Source: Acidobacteriota bacterium (GTDB lineage Bacteria > Acidobacteriota > Thermoanaerobaculia > UBA5066). Taken from it: a stretch of 64,000 nucleotides of DNA. Below the pieces are notes generated by a model. The model made no database searches and had not been told where the DNA came from. It saw only the letters and a list, made by a program, of their open reading frames with translations. The stretch is from contig RHKY01000018.1 in NCBI GenBank assembly GCA_008363385.1, positions 1 through 64,000 of the forward strand. The letters run 5' to 3'. Within the stretch, counting starts at the first letter, position 1, and the number at the start of each line of letters is the position of its first letter. Shown in pieces: positions 33,897 to 43,127 of this stretch. A program made the position numbers and the translations under genes.

Positions 33897-34655
33897 GTCC
33901 AGCCGGAAGCGGTGCCCGAGGTAGATCCGCCGGACCTCGGGGTCCTCCGAGAGCTCCGCGGGCGGTCCCGCCCGGAAGATCCGTCCCTCGTTGATGATGT
34001 AGCCGCGGTCGACGATCGAGAGCGTGTCCCGGACGTTGTGGTCGGTGATCAGGATCCCGATGCCGGAGCCCGCGAGCTCGCGGATGACGCCCTGCAGGTC
34101 GAGCACGGTGATCGGGTCGATCCCGGCGAACGGCTCGTCGAGGAGGATGAAGCGGGGCGAGAGCGTGAGGGCGCGCGCGATCTCGAGCCGGCGGCGCTCG
34201 CCGCCCGAGAGCGTGTCGGCCGTCGACCCGGCCAGGTGCGACAGCTTCAGCCGGTCGAGCAGCTCGTGCGCCCTCGTCTCCCGCTCCGCCCGGGAGAGGG
34301 GGAGCGTCTCGAGGATCGCCAGCAGGTTGGAGAGCGCCGTCATCTTCCGGAAGACCGACGGCTCCTGCGGGAGGTAGCTCAGGCCGCGGCGCGCGCGGCG
34401 GAACATCGGGAGCTCCGTGACGTCCTCGCCGTCGAGCCGGACGTGGCCCGCGTCGGGGGCGACGAGGCCGACGACCATGGAGAACGTCGTCGTCTTTCCG
34501 GCTCCGTTCGGGCCGAGGAGGCCCACGACCTCGCCGCCCGCGATGGAGAGGGAGACGCCGTCGACGACCCGCCGGCCGCGGTAGGACTTGCGGAGCTCCT
34601 CCGTGGCCAGGAGCGCCGTTCCGGCCGGAGGCCCGGCGAGGGGGCCCGTGCTCAC
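33894..34655 (-). CDS. lptB: LPS export ABC transporter ATP-binding protein LptB
   Basis: 253 aa from a GTG overlapping the lptCA stop (GTGA). Walker A is [19 protein letters not shown]; the Q-loop region [13 protein letters not shown], the signature [16 protein letters not shown] and Walker [17 protein letters not shown] are typical of LptB, as is [10 protein letters not shown]. It powers LPS extraction together with the LptFG fusion encoded at 19-21.5 kb. Being translationally coupled to the LptC-LptA fusion supports the LptB call over other ABC ATPases. Confidence 0.96.
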   Translation of the reverse strand: MSTGPLAGPPAGTALLATEELRKSYRGRRVVDGVSLSIAGGEVVGLLGPNGAGKTTTFSMVVGLVAPDAGHVRLDGEDVTELPMFRRARRGLSYLPQEPSVFRKMTALSNLLAILETLPLSRAERETRAHELLDRLKLSHLAGSTADTLSGGERRRLEIARALTLSPRFILLDEPFAGIDPITVLDLQGVIRELAGSGIGILITDHNVRDTLSIVDRGYIINEGRIFRAGPPAELSEDPEVRRIYLGHRFRLD

Positions 34656-36631
34656 GACCGGCCCTCCGGGCGGAAGACGCCTTCGGTCCCGACGCCGGGC
34701 GCCGACTCGACGTCGACGCGGCTCCGGCCCTGCCGGAACGTCAGGACGGCCCCCGCGAGCCGGTTCCCGCTCCCGTCGACGGCGCGGGCCGGCTCCCCTT
34801 CCAGCGTCACGACGTCCGTCTGGGACCTCCAGGTCGCGCGCTTCCCCTCCCCCCGGCGGTGCTGGAGACGGTCCTCGATGACCACCGTCCCCCGGGCCTC
34901 GGCGTACTCGGCCGTGCGCTCGGCGCCGAGGCGGACGTCCGTCACGTCGGCGCTGAGCTGGAAGCCGCCCGAGACCAGCACGGCCCTCCCCTCGACCCGG
35001 ACCGTCCGGTCGGCCTCGTGGTGGGTCAGCAGGTCGCCGCTGGCCGTCACCGTCTCGTCGGGCGCCTTCGAGCCCGGGGCGGCGCGCCGCTTCAGGCTGG
35101 CGCGCACGTCCCCCTCCGCGCGCAGCGACCCGGCGTCGAGCGTCAGCGTGGCGCAACGGAGGACGTTCTCCCGCTGCCAGGCCTTGACGTTGCCGGAGAG
35201 GACCGCCCGGCGCGCCTCGGGGAAGACGGTCAGCCGCTCGGACTCGGAGAAGTACGGCGTCCCGGCCTCGGCTCCGGGCAGGGCCCCTCGGCCGTCCCCG
35301 GAGTAGCTCGCGAAGACCTCGCCCGACGCGTCCGCCCGCCCCTCCTTCCGGGCGTACTGGAGATTCTGCGCCCGGACGGCGCCGCGCGCGTCGGCCCAGG
35401 TGGCAGGCTTCCCGGGCTCGCCGGTGAAGACCGCCGTCTCGTCCCCGCCGCGGACGGTCCCACGCGACGCGGTGATGCGCGCCCGCGGGCCGTCCACGCC
35501 GACGACGTCCCCCTCGAGGTAGAGGACGTCGAAACCCCGGCCCTCGGGGGCGAAGGTCACGCGAGCGCTCCGCGAGGAGAGCTCCCGCGGGCCGCCGCCC
35601 TCGGCGGGGCCGACCGACTCGGCGGCGCGGAACGGCTCCGGGAAGCTCACCTCGGAGATCCGCCCGCCCGTCAGGAGCGCGTCCGCCCGGCGCGTGAGCA
35701 CGCGACGGGCCCCGGCCCGCCCGTCCGGGGCCAGGTCGACGCGGGAGTCGCCCGCGGTCGACTCGAGCGCGATCCGCTCGGGCAGCCCTCCCGCGTCTCG
35801 CTTCACGTCCAGCACGTCCCCCCGCGCCACGGCGAGCGCCCCGAGCCTCCCCTCCCCCGGCAACAGGAGGAGCTCCGCCGCTCCCGCGGCGCGGAGCCGG
35901 TCCCCCGGCGCCTCGGCGTCGCGCGAGAACGTCTCGCTCCGGAGGAGGAAGTCCTCGGTCTTCACCAGCACCCCCCCGGCCGCCCGGAGGGAGCCGTCCC
36001 GCCCGAAGACCAGCTCGGGCGACGCCATCTCGACCACCCGCCCGGTCTCGTCCCGGCCTCGGAAGCGGACGTGGCCGTCCAGCCGGACGCGCCCGTCCCC
36101 CGTGGAGACCTCGCCCCGCTCGGCCCCGCCGACGAGCCGTCCGCGGACCGCGGTGACGGGCCCCTCCGAGGCGAACGTCCGGTCCTCGGGGCGGTAGCGC
36201 AGCGCCTCCGACCGGATCGTCAGGCCCTCCCCCCGCAGCGTCACGCCGTCGAACACGCGCACCGCGCGCGAGCCCTGGTTCAGCTCCGCCCGGGGCGCCG
36301 AGAGCGCGAGCGTGGGCGTGTCGGCGGCCCCCCGGGTCTCGACGGTCACGTCCTTGAGCCGGAAGAAGTCCTCGCCGTTCTCCGAGAAGGCGATCGCCTC
36401 GGCCGCCCGCAGGCGAAGGCTCCCCTGCCGGTCCCGGCTCTCGTCGTAGGCGAAGTCCCGGAACCGCATCCGGTCGCGGATCCCGGTCGCCTCGCGCAGG
36501 AGCGTCTCGGCCACCTCGCCCCCCGCGCGGCCCGGCCTCGACCCGCGCGGCCGGACCGAGAGGACCAGCGAGACGAGGACGGCGAAGCCGAGCACCGCCA
36601 GGACGCGGCGCGCGATCCTGCGGGCCCTCAC
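34652..36631 (-). CDS. LptC-LptA fusion: LPS export bridge protein
   Basis: 659 aa from a GTG overlapping the recJ stop. One N-terminal transmembrane helix ([19 protein letters not shown], about 8-26) is followed by an LptC-like segment ([20 protein letters not shown]). A long series of beta-strand repeats of the OstA/LptA type then fills the protein (for example [40 protein letters not shown] at the end). Normal LptC is about 190 aa and LptA about 180; this is far longer, so it probably holds both plus extra OstA repeats, anchored in the inner membrane and spanning the periplasm. Fusion is inferred from sequence; separate LptC/LptA copies elsewhere are not excluded. Confidence 0.82.
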   Translation of the reverse strand: MRARRIARRVLAVLGFAVLVSLVLSVRPRGSRPGRAGGEVAETLLREATGIRDRMRFRDFAYDESRDRQGSLRLRAAEAIAFSENGEDFFRLKDVTVETRGAADTPTLALSAPRAELNQGSRAVRVFDGVTLRGEGLTIRSEALRYRPEDRTFASEGPVTAVRGRLVGGAERGEVSTGDGRVRLDGHVRFRGRDETGRVVEMASPELVFGRDGSLRAAGGVLVKTEDFLLRSETFSRDAEAPGDRLRAAGAAELLLLPGEGRLGALAVARGDVLDVKRDAGGLPERIALESTAGDSRVDLAPDGRAGARRVLTRRADALLTGGRISEVSFPEPFRAAESVGPAEGGGPRELSSRSARVTFAPEGRGFDVLYLEGDVVGVDGPRARITASRGTVRGGDETAVFTGEPGKPATWADARGAVRAQNLQYARKEGRADASGEVFASYSGDGRGALPGAEAGTPYFSESERLTVFPEARRAVLSGNVKAWQRENVLRCATLTLDAGSLRAEGDVRASLKRRAAPGSKAPDETVTASGDLLTHHEADRTVRVEGRAVLVSGGFQLSADVTDVRLGAERTAEYAEARGTVVIEDRLQHRRGEGKRATWRSQTDVVTLEGEPARAVDGSGNRLAGAVLTFRQGRSRVDVESAPGVGTEGVFRPEGRS

Positions 36632-38367
36632 GCGGCCTCCCGGAGGCCGACGACCGAGAGGACCGGCGGGCCGTCCTCGGGCCCGCGCCCGACGTGGACG
36701 AGGATGTCGCGGGCGCCCGCGCGGCGTGGCCGGGTCAGCTCCGCCGCGGCAGGCCCCCCCGCACGGATGCTCAGCCCGCCGACGTCGAGCACGAGCGCGG
36801 CTCTGTCGGGTTCCGGCGGCCGGCACCGGCCGAGGGGCACCGCGCCCCGGAGGAGGAAGAGCGGCCGGGGGTTCCCCGGCCCGTGCGGCCCGAGGAGCTC
36901 GAGGCGGCCGGCGAGCGAGGCGTCGAGGTCGGAGGCCAGGATCTCGGTGTCGGCGAGAAGGGCCGGCGGGTCCGGGCCGCGGGCGGGAGCGTTCGCGAAT
37001 GCCGCGCGGGCGGCCTCCCGGAACCGGGCGAAGGCGGCGTCCGGCAGGACGATCCCGACGGCGTTCTCGTGTCCGCCGAAAGCGAGGGCCAGCGCCCGGG
37101 CGACCGGCTCGAGCCGCCCCCTCAGGTCGGCTCCCGCCCGGCTCCGGCCGCTCCCGTGGAGGAGGTCCCCCCTCTCGGCAAGCAGGAGGACCGGCGCCGA
37201 GAGCTCCCTGGAAAGAGCGAGCGCGGCCGAGCCGAGGACACCCTGGAGCCAGCCCGCCGCCTCGGAGCCCGACTCCACGACGACGGGCTCGCGACGGTTG
37301 GCCCCTCGCGCCGCCAGTCGTCCTCGCACGTCCGCGAGCACCCGCTCGCGGGCGGACTTCCGGAGGGAGTTCATCGACTCCACCTCCGAGGCGAGCCGTG
37401 CCGCGACCTGGGGGTCCGGCTCCGAGAGGAGGGCTGCGGCCAGCTCCGGGCGGCCCAGCCGCGCGGCGGCGTTCAGCCGCGGGACGAGGCGGCAGGCGGC
37501 CTGGCGGGCGGAGACCGTCCGGCGGCCCCCGAGGCCGGCGACCGCGCGAAGGGCCGAGAGGCCCGCGCCCGGCCGCTCGGAGAGCGCTGCCAGGCCCCGC
37601 GCGACCAGGACGCGGTTCTCGTCGACCAGCGGCGACAGGTCCGACAGCGTCGCCAGTGCCGCGAGTGCCGTGGAGGCCTCGAGCCGCTCGAGCGCGGCCT
37701 GCCGCCGCTCCGCTCCGAGCTGCGAGGCCAGCGCCGAGGCGAGCTTCCACGCCACGCCCGCCCCGGAGAGGCCCCGGAACGGGTAGAGGCTCCCCGGCCG
37801 CGCCGGGTCGACGAGGAGCGCGCCGGGCGGAGCCTCCCGTGTCCCGTGGTGGTCGGTCAGGACCACCCACGCGCCGGCGGACTTGGCCGAGGCGACCGAC
37901 TCGGGCGCCGCGCCGGCGCCGTCGACGGTCACGACGCCCGAGGCCCGCTCGCGGAGGACCTCGGCGCGGAGGTCGAGGGCCGCCGGCCCTCCCGACCGGC
38001 GCCTCTCGAAGACGGTGACGACCCTCAGACCCGCGTCCGCGAAGGTCCCGGCGAGGAGGGCGGCGCCGGCCACGCCGTCCAGGTCGTCGTCCCCGACCAC
38101 GAGGACGGGGCCCCCGTCCCGCGCGGCCCCGAGGAGCCGGTCGACGGCCTCGGCCACGCCGTCCATCCGGAACGGGTCGTGGAGGGCGGCCGCGCCCCCC
38201 AGGAGGAGGGCGCGGGCGCGGGCGGGATCGGTGACTCCGCGGGAGGCCAGGAGGCGGGCCAGGACCGGCGGAAGCGACAGCTCGCCCCCGAGCGCACGCG
38301 CCTCGTCGGGGCGCTGGGCGCGGAGAAGGTGGCGGGTGCCGTCCCGGCCGGTCCCCAGGAGGATCAC
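36628..38367 (-). CDS. recJ: Single-stranded-DNA-specific exonuclease RecJ
   Basis: 579 aa from a GTG overlapping the accA stop. The DHH-superfamily 5'-3' exonuclease acts in recombination and mismatch repair. Motif I is [18 protein letters not shown] (others have DYDADG, so the second position varies), motif III is [20 protein letters not shown], and [15 protein letters not shown] follows. The DHHA1 region shows [16 protein letters not shown] where others have GGHxxAAG. Metal-binding Asp and His residues appear intact. The C-terminal OB region is short and diverged. Confidence 0.93.
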   Translation of the reverse strand: MILLGTGRDGTRHLLRAQRPDEARALGGELSLPPVLARLLASRGVTDPARARALLLGGAAALHDPFRMDGVAEAVDRLLGAARDGGPVLVVGDDDLDGVAGAALLAGTFADAGLRVVTVFERRRSGGPAALDLRAEVLRERASGVVTVDGAGAAPESVASAKSAGAWVVLTDHHGTREAPPGALLVDPARPGSLYPFRGLSGAGVAWKLASALASQLGAERRQAALERLEASTALAALATLSDLSPLVDENRVLVARGLAALSERPGAGLSALRAVAGLGGRRTVSARQAACRLVPRLNAAARLGRPELAAALLSEPDPQVAARLASEVESMNSLRKSARERVLADVRGRLAARGANRREPVVVESGSEAAGWLQGVLGSAALALSRELSAPVLLLAERGDLLHGSGRSRAGADLRGRLEPVARALALAFGGHENAVGIVLPDAAFARFREAARAAFANAPARGPDPPALLADTEILASDLDASLAGRLELLGPHGPGNPRPLFLLRGAVPLGRCRPPEPDRAALVLDVGGLSIRAGGPAAAELTRPRRAGARDILVHVGRGPEDGPPVLSVVGLREAA

Positions 38368-39326
38368 CGCTCTGGTGCCGTCCCCTCGAAGACGCCGAGG
38401 CGGCGGAACTTGGCGTACCGCCGCTCCAGGAGCTCCTCGACGGGGAGGGCCGAGAGGCGCTCGAGCTGGGCGAGGACGGCACGTCCGACGGTCTCGATCG
38501 TGGCCACGGGGTCGGCGTGGGCCCCGCCCGGCGGCTCCGGGACGACCTCGTCGACGACCGAGAGCGCCTTGCAGTCGGCCGCCGTGATCCGCATCGCCTC
38601 GGCGGCCTCGCGCGCCTTGGACTGGTCCTTCCAGAGGATCGCCGCGCACCCCTCGGGGGAGATGACGGAGTAGACCGAGTGCTCCAGCATCAGGACCGAG
38701 TCGGCGACCCCGATCCCGAGGGCGCCCCCCGACCCCCCTTCGCCGGTCACAGTGGCCACGATCGGGGTCCTCAGCGCGGCCATCTCGATCAGGTTCCGGG
38801 CGATCGCCTCCGAGACGCCCCGCTCCTCGCTGTCGAGCCCGGGATACGCGCCGGGCGTGTCGATGAACGTCAGGACCGGGCGCCGGAACTTCTCCGCCAG
38901 CTTCATCACGCGGAGGGCCTTGCGGTATCCCTCGGGGCGCGGCATGCCGAAGTTCCGCCGGATCTTCTCCTTCGTGTCGCGCCCCTTCTGGTGCCCGACG
39001 ACCGCGACGGGGCGCCCGGCGAAGAGCCCGAACCCGGCGACGACGGCCGCGTCGTCCGCGAACCCCCGGTCCCCGTGCCACTCGACGAAGTCGCCGACGA
39101 GGAGCCTCACGTAGTCGAGGCAGAACGGCCGCGAGGGGTGGCGGGCGACGAGCGTCTTCTGCCAGGGGGAGAGGTTCTGGTAGATCTCGCGCGAGAGGCG
39201 GGTCAGCTTCTCCGAGAGCTTCTGGGACTCGCGGCGCTTGGCCGGGCTGTCGGGGTAGCCCTCCAGCTCGGCGAGCCGCGTCCGGAGCTTCCGGAGAGGC
39301 TCCTCGAAGTCGGTACCCGTGGACAC
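38364..39326 (-). CDS. accA: Acetyl-CoA carboxylase carboxyltransferase subunit alpha
   Basis: 320 aa. With AccD it transfers the carboxyl from carboxybiotin to acetyl-CoA to form malonyl-CoA. Typical stretches are ELEGYPDSPAKRRESQKLSE, FVEWHGDRGFADDAAVVAGF, PVLTFIDTPGAYPGLDSEER, and TGEGGSGGALGIGVADSVLM. GTG 39326 is supported by the TAGAGT hexamer 6 nt upstream. AccB, AccC and AccD genes are not in this window. Confidence 0.98.
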   Translation of the reverse strand: MSTGTDFEEPLRKLRTRLAELEGYPDSPAKRRESQKLSEKLTRLSREIYQNLSPWQKTLVARHPSRPFCLDYVRLLVGDFVEWHGDRGFADDAAVVAGFGLFAGRPVAVVGHQKGRDTKEKIRRNFGMPRPEGYRKALRVMKLAEKFRRPVLTFIDTPGAYPGLDSEERGVSEAIARNLIEMAALRTPIVATVTGEGGSGGALGIGVADSVLMLEHSVYSVISPEGCAAILWKDQSKAREAAEAMRITAADCKALSVVDEVVPEPPGGAHADPVATIETVGRAVLAQLERLSALPVEELLERRYAKFRRLGVFEGTAPER

Positions 39327-39332
39327 GGGCGA

Positions 39333-39338
39333 ACTCTA
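39333..39338 (-). promoter_or_regulatory. -10-like hexamer of accA
   Basis: TAGAGT on the minus strand lies 6 nt before the accA GTG. This predicts a leaderless message in the short gap after priA. Confidence 0.4.
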
Positions 39339-39355
39339 GCAGACGCTCCGCCGCC

Positions 39356-41791
39356 TCAGAGGAGGCTCTGCGGGTCCACGTCCAGACGCGGCGGGGGCTT
39401 ACGTCCCGAGAGGAGCGCCCCGGCGCGCGCGATCGCCTCCCGGCTCTCGGACTTCACGAGCGAGTGGAAGCGCCAGAGCCCCTTGAGCCGCTCGAGCGGC
39501 GCGGGGGCCGGGCCGAGGACCCGGACGTCGCGGGCGGGGGGGCTCGCGAGCAGGGCCGCCGTGGCCTCCCGCGCGGCCGACTCGGCCGCCTCGCGGTCCT
39601 CGTCGGTCCAGAGCGCCAGGAGGAGGTGCGCAAACGGCGGATACCGGAAGGCGCGGCGGAACCCGAGCTCTGCCTGGGCGAAGGCCTGGTGGTCCTGGCG
39701 CACCGCGGCCAGGATCGCCTCGTGGTCCGGGCGCGCCGTCTGGACGGCGACGAGCCCGGGCCGGTCTCCCCGCCCGACCCGCCCGGCGGCCTGGGTGACG
39801 AGCTGGAAGGTCCGCTCCGCGGCCCGGAAGTCGGGGAAGGAGAGGAGCGCGTCGGCGTCCAGGACGGCTAGGGCCGTGGCGTTCGGGAAGTCGTGCCCCT
39901 TGGCCACCATCTGCGTCCCGAGGAGGGCGCGGGCCGCGCCGCTCTCGAAGTCGAGAAGGACCCGGGCCGCCCCGCCCCGCCGGGAGGCCGCGTCGCGGTC
40001 CAGGAGGGCGAACGGGACCCCGGGGAACGCCTCCGCGAACCGCTCGGCGAGCCGCTCCGTCCCGAAGCCGACGGGCATCAGCGCCGTCCCGCCGCAGCCC
40101 GGGCAGACGGCGGGCCGCCGGACGGCGTCGCCGCAGTAGTGGCAGAGGAGCCGCTCCCCGAGGCGGTGGTAGGTCCTGGCCACCGAGCAGCTGCCGCAGC
40201 GGAAGTCGTTGCCGCAGGCGCGGCAGAGGAGGGAGGGCGAGAAGCCGCGGCGGTTCAGCAGGAGGATCGCCTGCTCTCCCCTGTCGAAGCAGTCCCGGAG
40301 GATCTCCAGGGTCCGGGAGGCGAAGAGGACCCTCCCGTGGTCCCCCTCCCGGGGGGGCTCCTTCCGGACGTCGACCACCTCGACCGCCGCTCGGGACCGC
40401 GCTCCGGGGCGGGCCGGCAGGACGAGCCTCCTCAGGCGCCCCTCGCGGGCGCGCCGCTCCAGCTCCATCGAGGGCGTCGCCGAACCGAGGAGCAGGACGA
40501 TCCCCTCGGCCTTCGCCCGGGAGCGCGCCACGTCGCGCGCGTCGTAGCGCGGGGCCTCGGCCTGCTTGTAGCCGGCCTCGTGCGCCTCGTCGACCACGAC
40601 GAGCCCCAGCCGCGGGAGAGGGGCGAAGACGGCGGAGCGGGGGCCGACGACGACGTCCGCCTCGCCCCGACGGGCGCGCTCCCACTCCGCGGCCCTCTCC
40701 CCGTCGGAGAGCGAGCTGTGGAGCAGCGCCACCCGGTCGTCTCCCAGGCGCCCGAGGAGCCGGCGGATCAGAGCGGGCGCCAGGGCGATCTCCGGGACGA
40801 GGAGGATCGCGGAGCGTCCCCGGGCCCGCGCGGCCTCGATCGCGGCGAGGTAGACCTCGGTCTTGCCGCTCCCGGTGACACCGTCCAGGAGCAGCTCCCG
40901 GGCCCGCCCTTCTCCGACGGCCTCCCCGACGGCGGCGATCGCCTCGGCCTGAGCCTCCGTCGGGACGGGGGGACGGGAGTCGAACGCGGCTCCGGCGTGC
41001 AGGGAGAGGTCCGCGCGCGCGGTCGTCCGCGCCTCCTCGGCGAGGCCGGCGTGGACGAGGGCCTCGAGCCTCCGGAGGGTCGCCCCGGCGGGGCGGAGGT
41101 CCTCGACGGACGCCCAGCGGCCGGTCCGGACGAGGAGCTCGTGGAGGGCCCGCTGGCGGGGGCTCCGGGCGAGGAGGCGCTCCGCACCGGGAGGCGGAGG
41201 CAGGGCCCGGAAGGCGCGGCGGACGGGCGCGGCGCCCGACCGGACCGCCTCCGGGACGACGCGGACCGCGCCCGAGAGGAGGGCCGACCGGAGCGCCTTC
41301 CCGGCGCGGCGCGCGCCCACCACGGCCTCGATCTCCGCCGACGTGGCCGCTCCGTGACCGGCGAGGTGCTCCCGCAGCTTCCGCTCGGCCTCGTCGGCGG
41401 ACGGCGCGACCGGACCCGGGGCGATCGCGTAGCGGACCCCGGCGAGCGACAGGAGCCTCCCGGGCACGGCGGCGCGCAGCAGCTCGCCGGGCGGCGCGAA
41501 GTAGTACGCGGCGGCCCGGAGGAGGACCTCCAGGAGGGCCGGCGGCAGGAACGGCTCGGCGTCGATCCGGGCGGCGACCTCGCGCTCGACGGTCCCGGCG
41601 GGAGGCGGCGCGGGCTCGACCTCCGCGACGACCCCGGCCAGGACGCGCGTCCCGAACGGGACCGCCACCCGCGCCCCCGGCACGAGGGCTGGCATCGCGG
41701 CGGGGACCCGGTAGGTCGGCAACCCGGGGAAGCCGCCGGGGACGACGACCCCCACCCGGCGCTGGGCCCGCTCCGCGGCGCTCCCGGTCAC
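39356..41791 (-). CDS. priA: Primosomal protein N' (replication restart helicase PriA)
   Basis: 811 aa from a GTG overlapping the previous stop. The N-terminal 3'-DNA-binding domain starts RVGVVVPGGFPGLPTYRVPA. Helicase motifs: Walker A DGVTGSGKTEVYLAAIEA, DEAH in LVVVDEAHEAGYKQ, LLLGSATPSMELE. Two zinc-binding clusters have the usual paired Cys (CRACGNDFRCGSC and CHYCGDAVRRPAVCPGCG). GTQMVAKGHDFPNATALAVL and TQAAGRVGRGDRPG are motifs V and VI. It reloads the replisome at repaired forks. Confidence 0.97.
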   Translation of the reverse strand: MTGSAAERAQRRVGVVVPGGFPGLPTYRVPAAMPALVPGARVAVPFGTRVLAGVVAEVEPAPPPAGTVEREVAARIDAEPFLPPALLEVLLRAAAYYFAPPGELLRAAVPGRLLSLAGVRYAIAPGPVAPSADEAERKLREHLAGHGAATSAEIEAVVGARRAGKALRSALLSGAVRVVPEAVRSGAAPVRRAFRALPPPPGAERLLARSPRQRALHELLVRTGRWASVEDLRPAGATLRRLEALVHAGLAEEARTTARADLSLHAGAAFDSRPPVPTEAQAEAIAAVGEAVGEGRARELLLDGVTGSGKTEVYLAAIEAARARGRSAILLVPEIALAPALIRRLLGRLGDDRVALLHSSLSDGERAAEWERARRGEADVVVGPRSAVFAPLPRLGLVVVDEAHEAGYKQAEAPRYDARDVARSRAKAEGIVLLLGSATPSMELERRAREGRLRRLVLPARPGARSRAAVEVVDVRKEPPREGDHGRVLFASRTLEILRDCFDRGEQAILLLNRRGFSPSLLCRACGNDFRCGSCSVARTYHRLGERLLCHYCGDAVRRPAVCPGCGGTALMPVGFGTERLAERFAEAFPGVPFALLDRDAASRRGGAARVLLDFESGAARALLGTQMVAKGHDFPNATALAVLDADALLSFPDFRAAERTFQLVTQAAGRVGRGDRPGLVAVQTARPDHEAILAAVRQDHQAFAQAELGFRRAFRYPPFAHLLLALWTDEDREAAESAAREATAALLASPPARDVRVLGPAPAPLERLKGLWRFHSLVKSESREAIARAGALLSGRKPPPRLDVDPQSLL

Positions 41792-42417
41792 ACGTCCGCC
41801 CGGGGGCGGTCGTCCGGGCTCGGGGCCGGCGACTCCTCGTCCGGCTCGGCCGACGCGGCGTCGGCGTCGACGAAACGCCGCCGCACGGCGTCCCACCGGT
41901 ACCGAAGCACGTCGCCTCCGGCGAGGTCCGGCGTGACGACGAGGAGGGACCGGTCGATCGAGAGGTCTCCGGCGGACAGGTCCAGCCCGGTCTCCACGAG
42001 GACGGGCCTCCGGAAGCCGCCGGACGTCGCCCCGAAGAAGACGGCGACGTCGAAGAGGCGCTCCCCGGCCCGTTCCCGGACGAAGGCCTGGGCGAAGTCG
42101 AGCCGGCCGTCGCCGTCCAGGTCGCCCCGGACGAAGTACGGGTGGTAGTCGCCCCCGCACAGGCGCGCGATCTCGTCGCGGTCCGGCCCGGCCTCCGCGT
42201 CCTCGTCCGTGGCCGTCCGCGAGCCCGCCGGGACGTGGGCGAGGACGGCGCGCTCCTCGGACTCGACCCGGCCCGTGGCTTGCGCGGCCTCTCCCGTGTC
42301 GCCGCCGCCGGGGGCCACCGGCTCGCCGCGGAGGAGGCGCAGGGCCACGACCGCCCCGGCTCCCCAGAGGGCGGCCCCCGACAGGACCGCGACGCCGACC
42401 GCGAGAGCTCGCCTCAT
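41788..42417 (-). CDS. Hypothetical membrane-anchored protein with a Ca-binding-like loop
   Basis: 209 aa from ATG, overlapping the udg stop (ATGA). The N-terminus has one transmembrane or signal-anchor helix ([20 protein letters not shown], then AVVALRLL). The central region includes YFVRGDLDGDGRLDFAQAFV, a DxDxDGxxD loop as in FG-GAP/VCBS or dockerin-type calcium sites, then LFDVAVFFGATSGGF. The C-terminus is acidic and Pro-rich. I recognise no named family. It sits between priA and udg, with 4-nt overlaps on both sides. Confidence 0.7.
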   Translation of the reverse strand: MRRALAVGVAVLSGAALWGAGAVVALRLLRGEPVAPGGGDTGEAAQATGRVESEERAVLAHVPAGSRTATDEDAEAGPDRDEIARLCGGDYHPYFVRGDLDGDGRLDFAQAFVRERAGERLFDVAVFFGATSGGFRRPVLVETGLDLSAGDLSIDRSLLVVTPDLAGGDVLRYRWDAVRRRFVDADAASAEPDEESPAPSPDDRPRADV

Positions 42418-43127
42418 CGGGCCGTGGGCGGCGCGGGGAGCCCGAGCTTCTTGAGGACCTCGAGCAGGTCGGCCCAGGCGTCGCGCTTCCGGTCGGGCTG
42501 GCGGAGGAGGAACGAGGGGTGGAAGGTCGGCATCACCGGGACGCCGCGCCAGGTCCCCCAGCGGCCGCGCAGCTTCATGATCCCCTCCTCGGTCTCGAGG
42601 AGGAACTGCGCGGCGAACTTCCCGAGGGCCACGATCACCTGCGGCCGGACGATCGCGATCTGGGCCTCCAGGTACCCCCGGCAGGAGGCGATCTCCGCGG
42701 GCTCCGGGTTGCGGTTGTCCGGGGGGCGGCACTTCAGGACGTTGGCGATGTAGACGTCCCTCCGCGAGAGCCCCATCCCCGCCTCGATCATCCGCGTCAG
42801 GAGCTGCCCCGCGCGGCCGACGAACGGCACCCCCTGGGCGTCCTCGTCCGCCCCGGGGGCCTCGCCGACGAACATCAGGCGAGCCGCGGGCGAGCCGTCG
42901 GAGAAGACGGTCTGGGTCCTCGTCCGGTGGAGCGGACAGCGCTCGCACGCCGCCACCCGGCGCGAGAGCTCTTCCAGCGTCGGGAGCGCCTGTGCGGGAT
43001 CGGCCGGCGGGGACGCGGCCGGTCCCCGGGAGAGCGGGAGAGGCGCCGGATCGGCCGGCGTCGCGGGCCGGCGGAGGTGGAGCTCCGCCACGCCGAGGTC
43101 CCGGAAGTAGGCGACGGCGTCGGTCAG
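42414..43127 (-). CDS. Uracil-DNA glycosylase, family 4 (UDGa-like)
   Basis: About 237 aa. It removes uracil from DNA in base excision repair and family members carry a 4Fe-4S cluster. The Cys ligands are in [14 protein letters not shown] and [15 protein letters not shown] with a third Cys in [11 protein letters not shown]. Motif 1 is [20 protein letters not shown] and the catalytic HPS motif is [12 protein letters not shown]. The start is uncertain: no ATG or GTG precedes the conserved [13 protein letters not shown] in a good context. CTG 43127 would overlap the coaBC stop as CTGA, matching the 4-nt overlaps of the neighbours; TTG 43160 and GTG 43091 are alternatives. Confidence 0.9.
   Translation of the reverse strand: MTDAVAYFRDLGVAELHLRRPATPADPAPLPLSRGPAASPPADPAQALPTLEELSRRVAACERCPLHRTRTQTVFSDGSPAARLMFVGEAPGADEDAQGVPFVGRAGQLLTRMIEAGMGLSRRDVYIANVLKCRPPDNRNPEPAEIASCRGYLEAQIAIVRPQVIVALGKFAAQFLLETEEGIMKLRGRWGTWRGVPVMPTFHPSFLLRQPDRKRDAWADLLEVLKKLGLPAPPTAR

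Noticed and set aside
34652-38482. Single 1276-residue protein spanning recJ and the LptC-LptA region
   Set aside because: The upstream half is an Arg/Pro/Gly-rich shadow of recJ; the true start is the GTG at 36631 overlapping the recJ stop.
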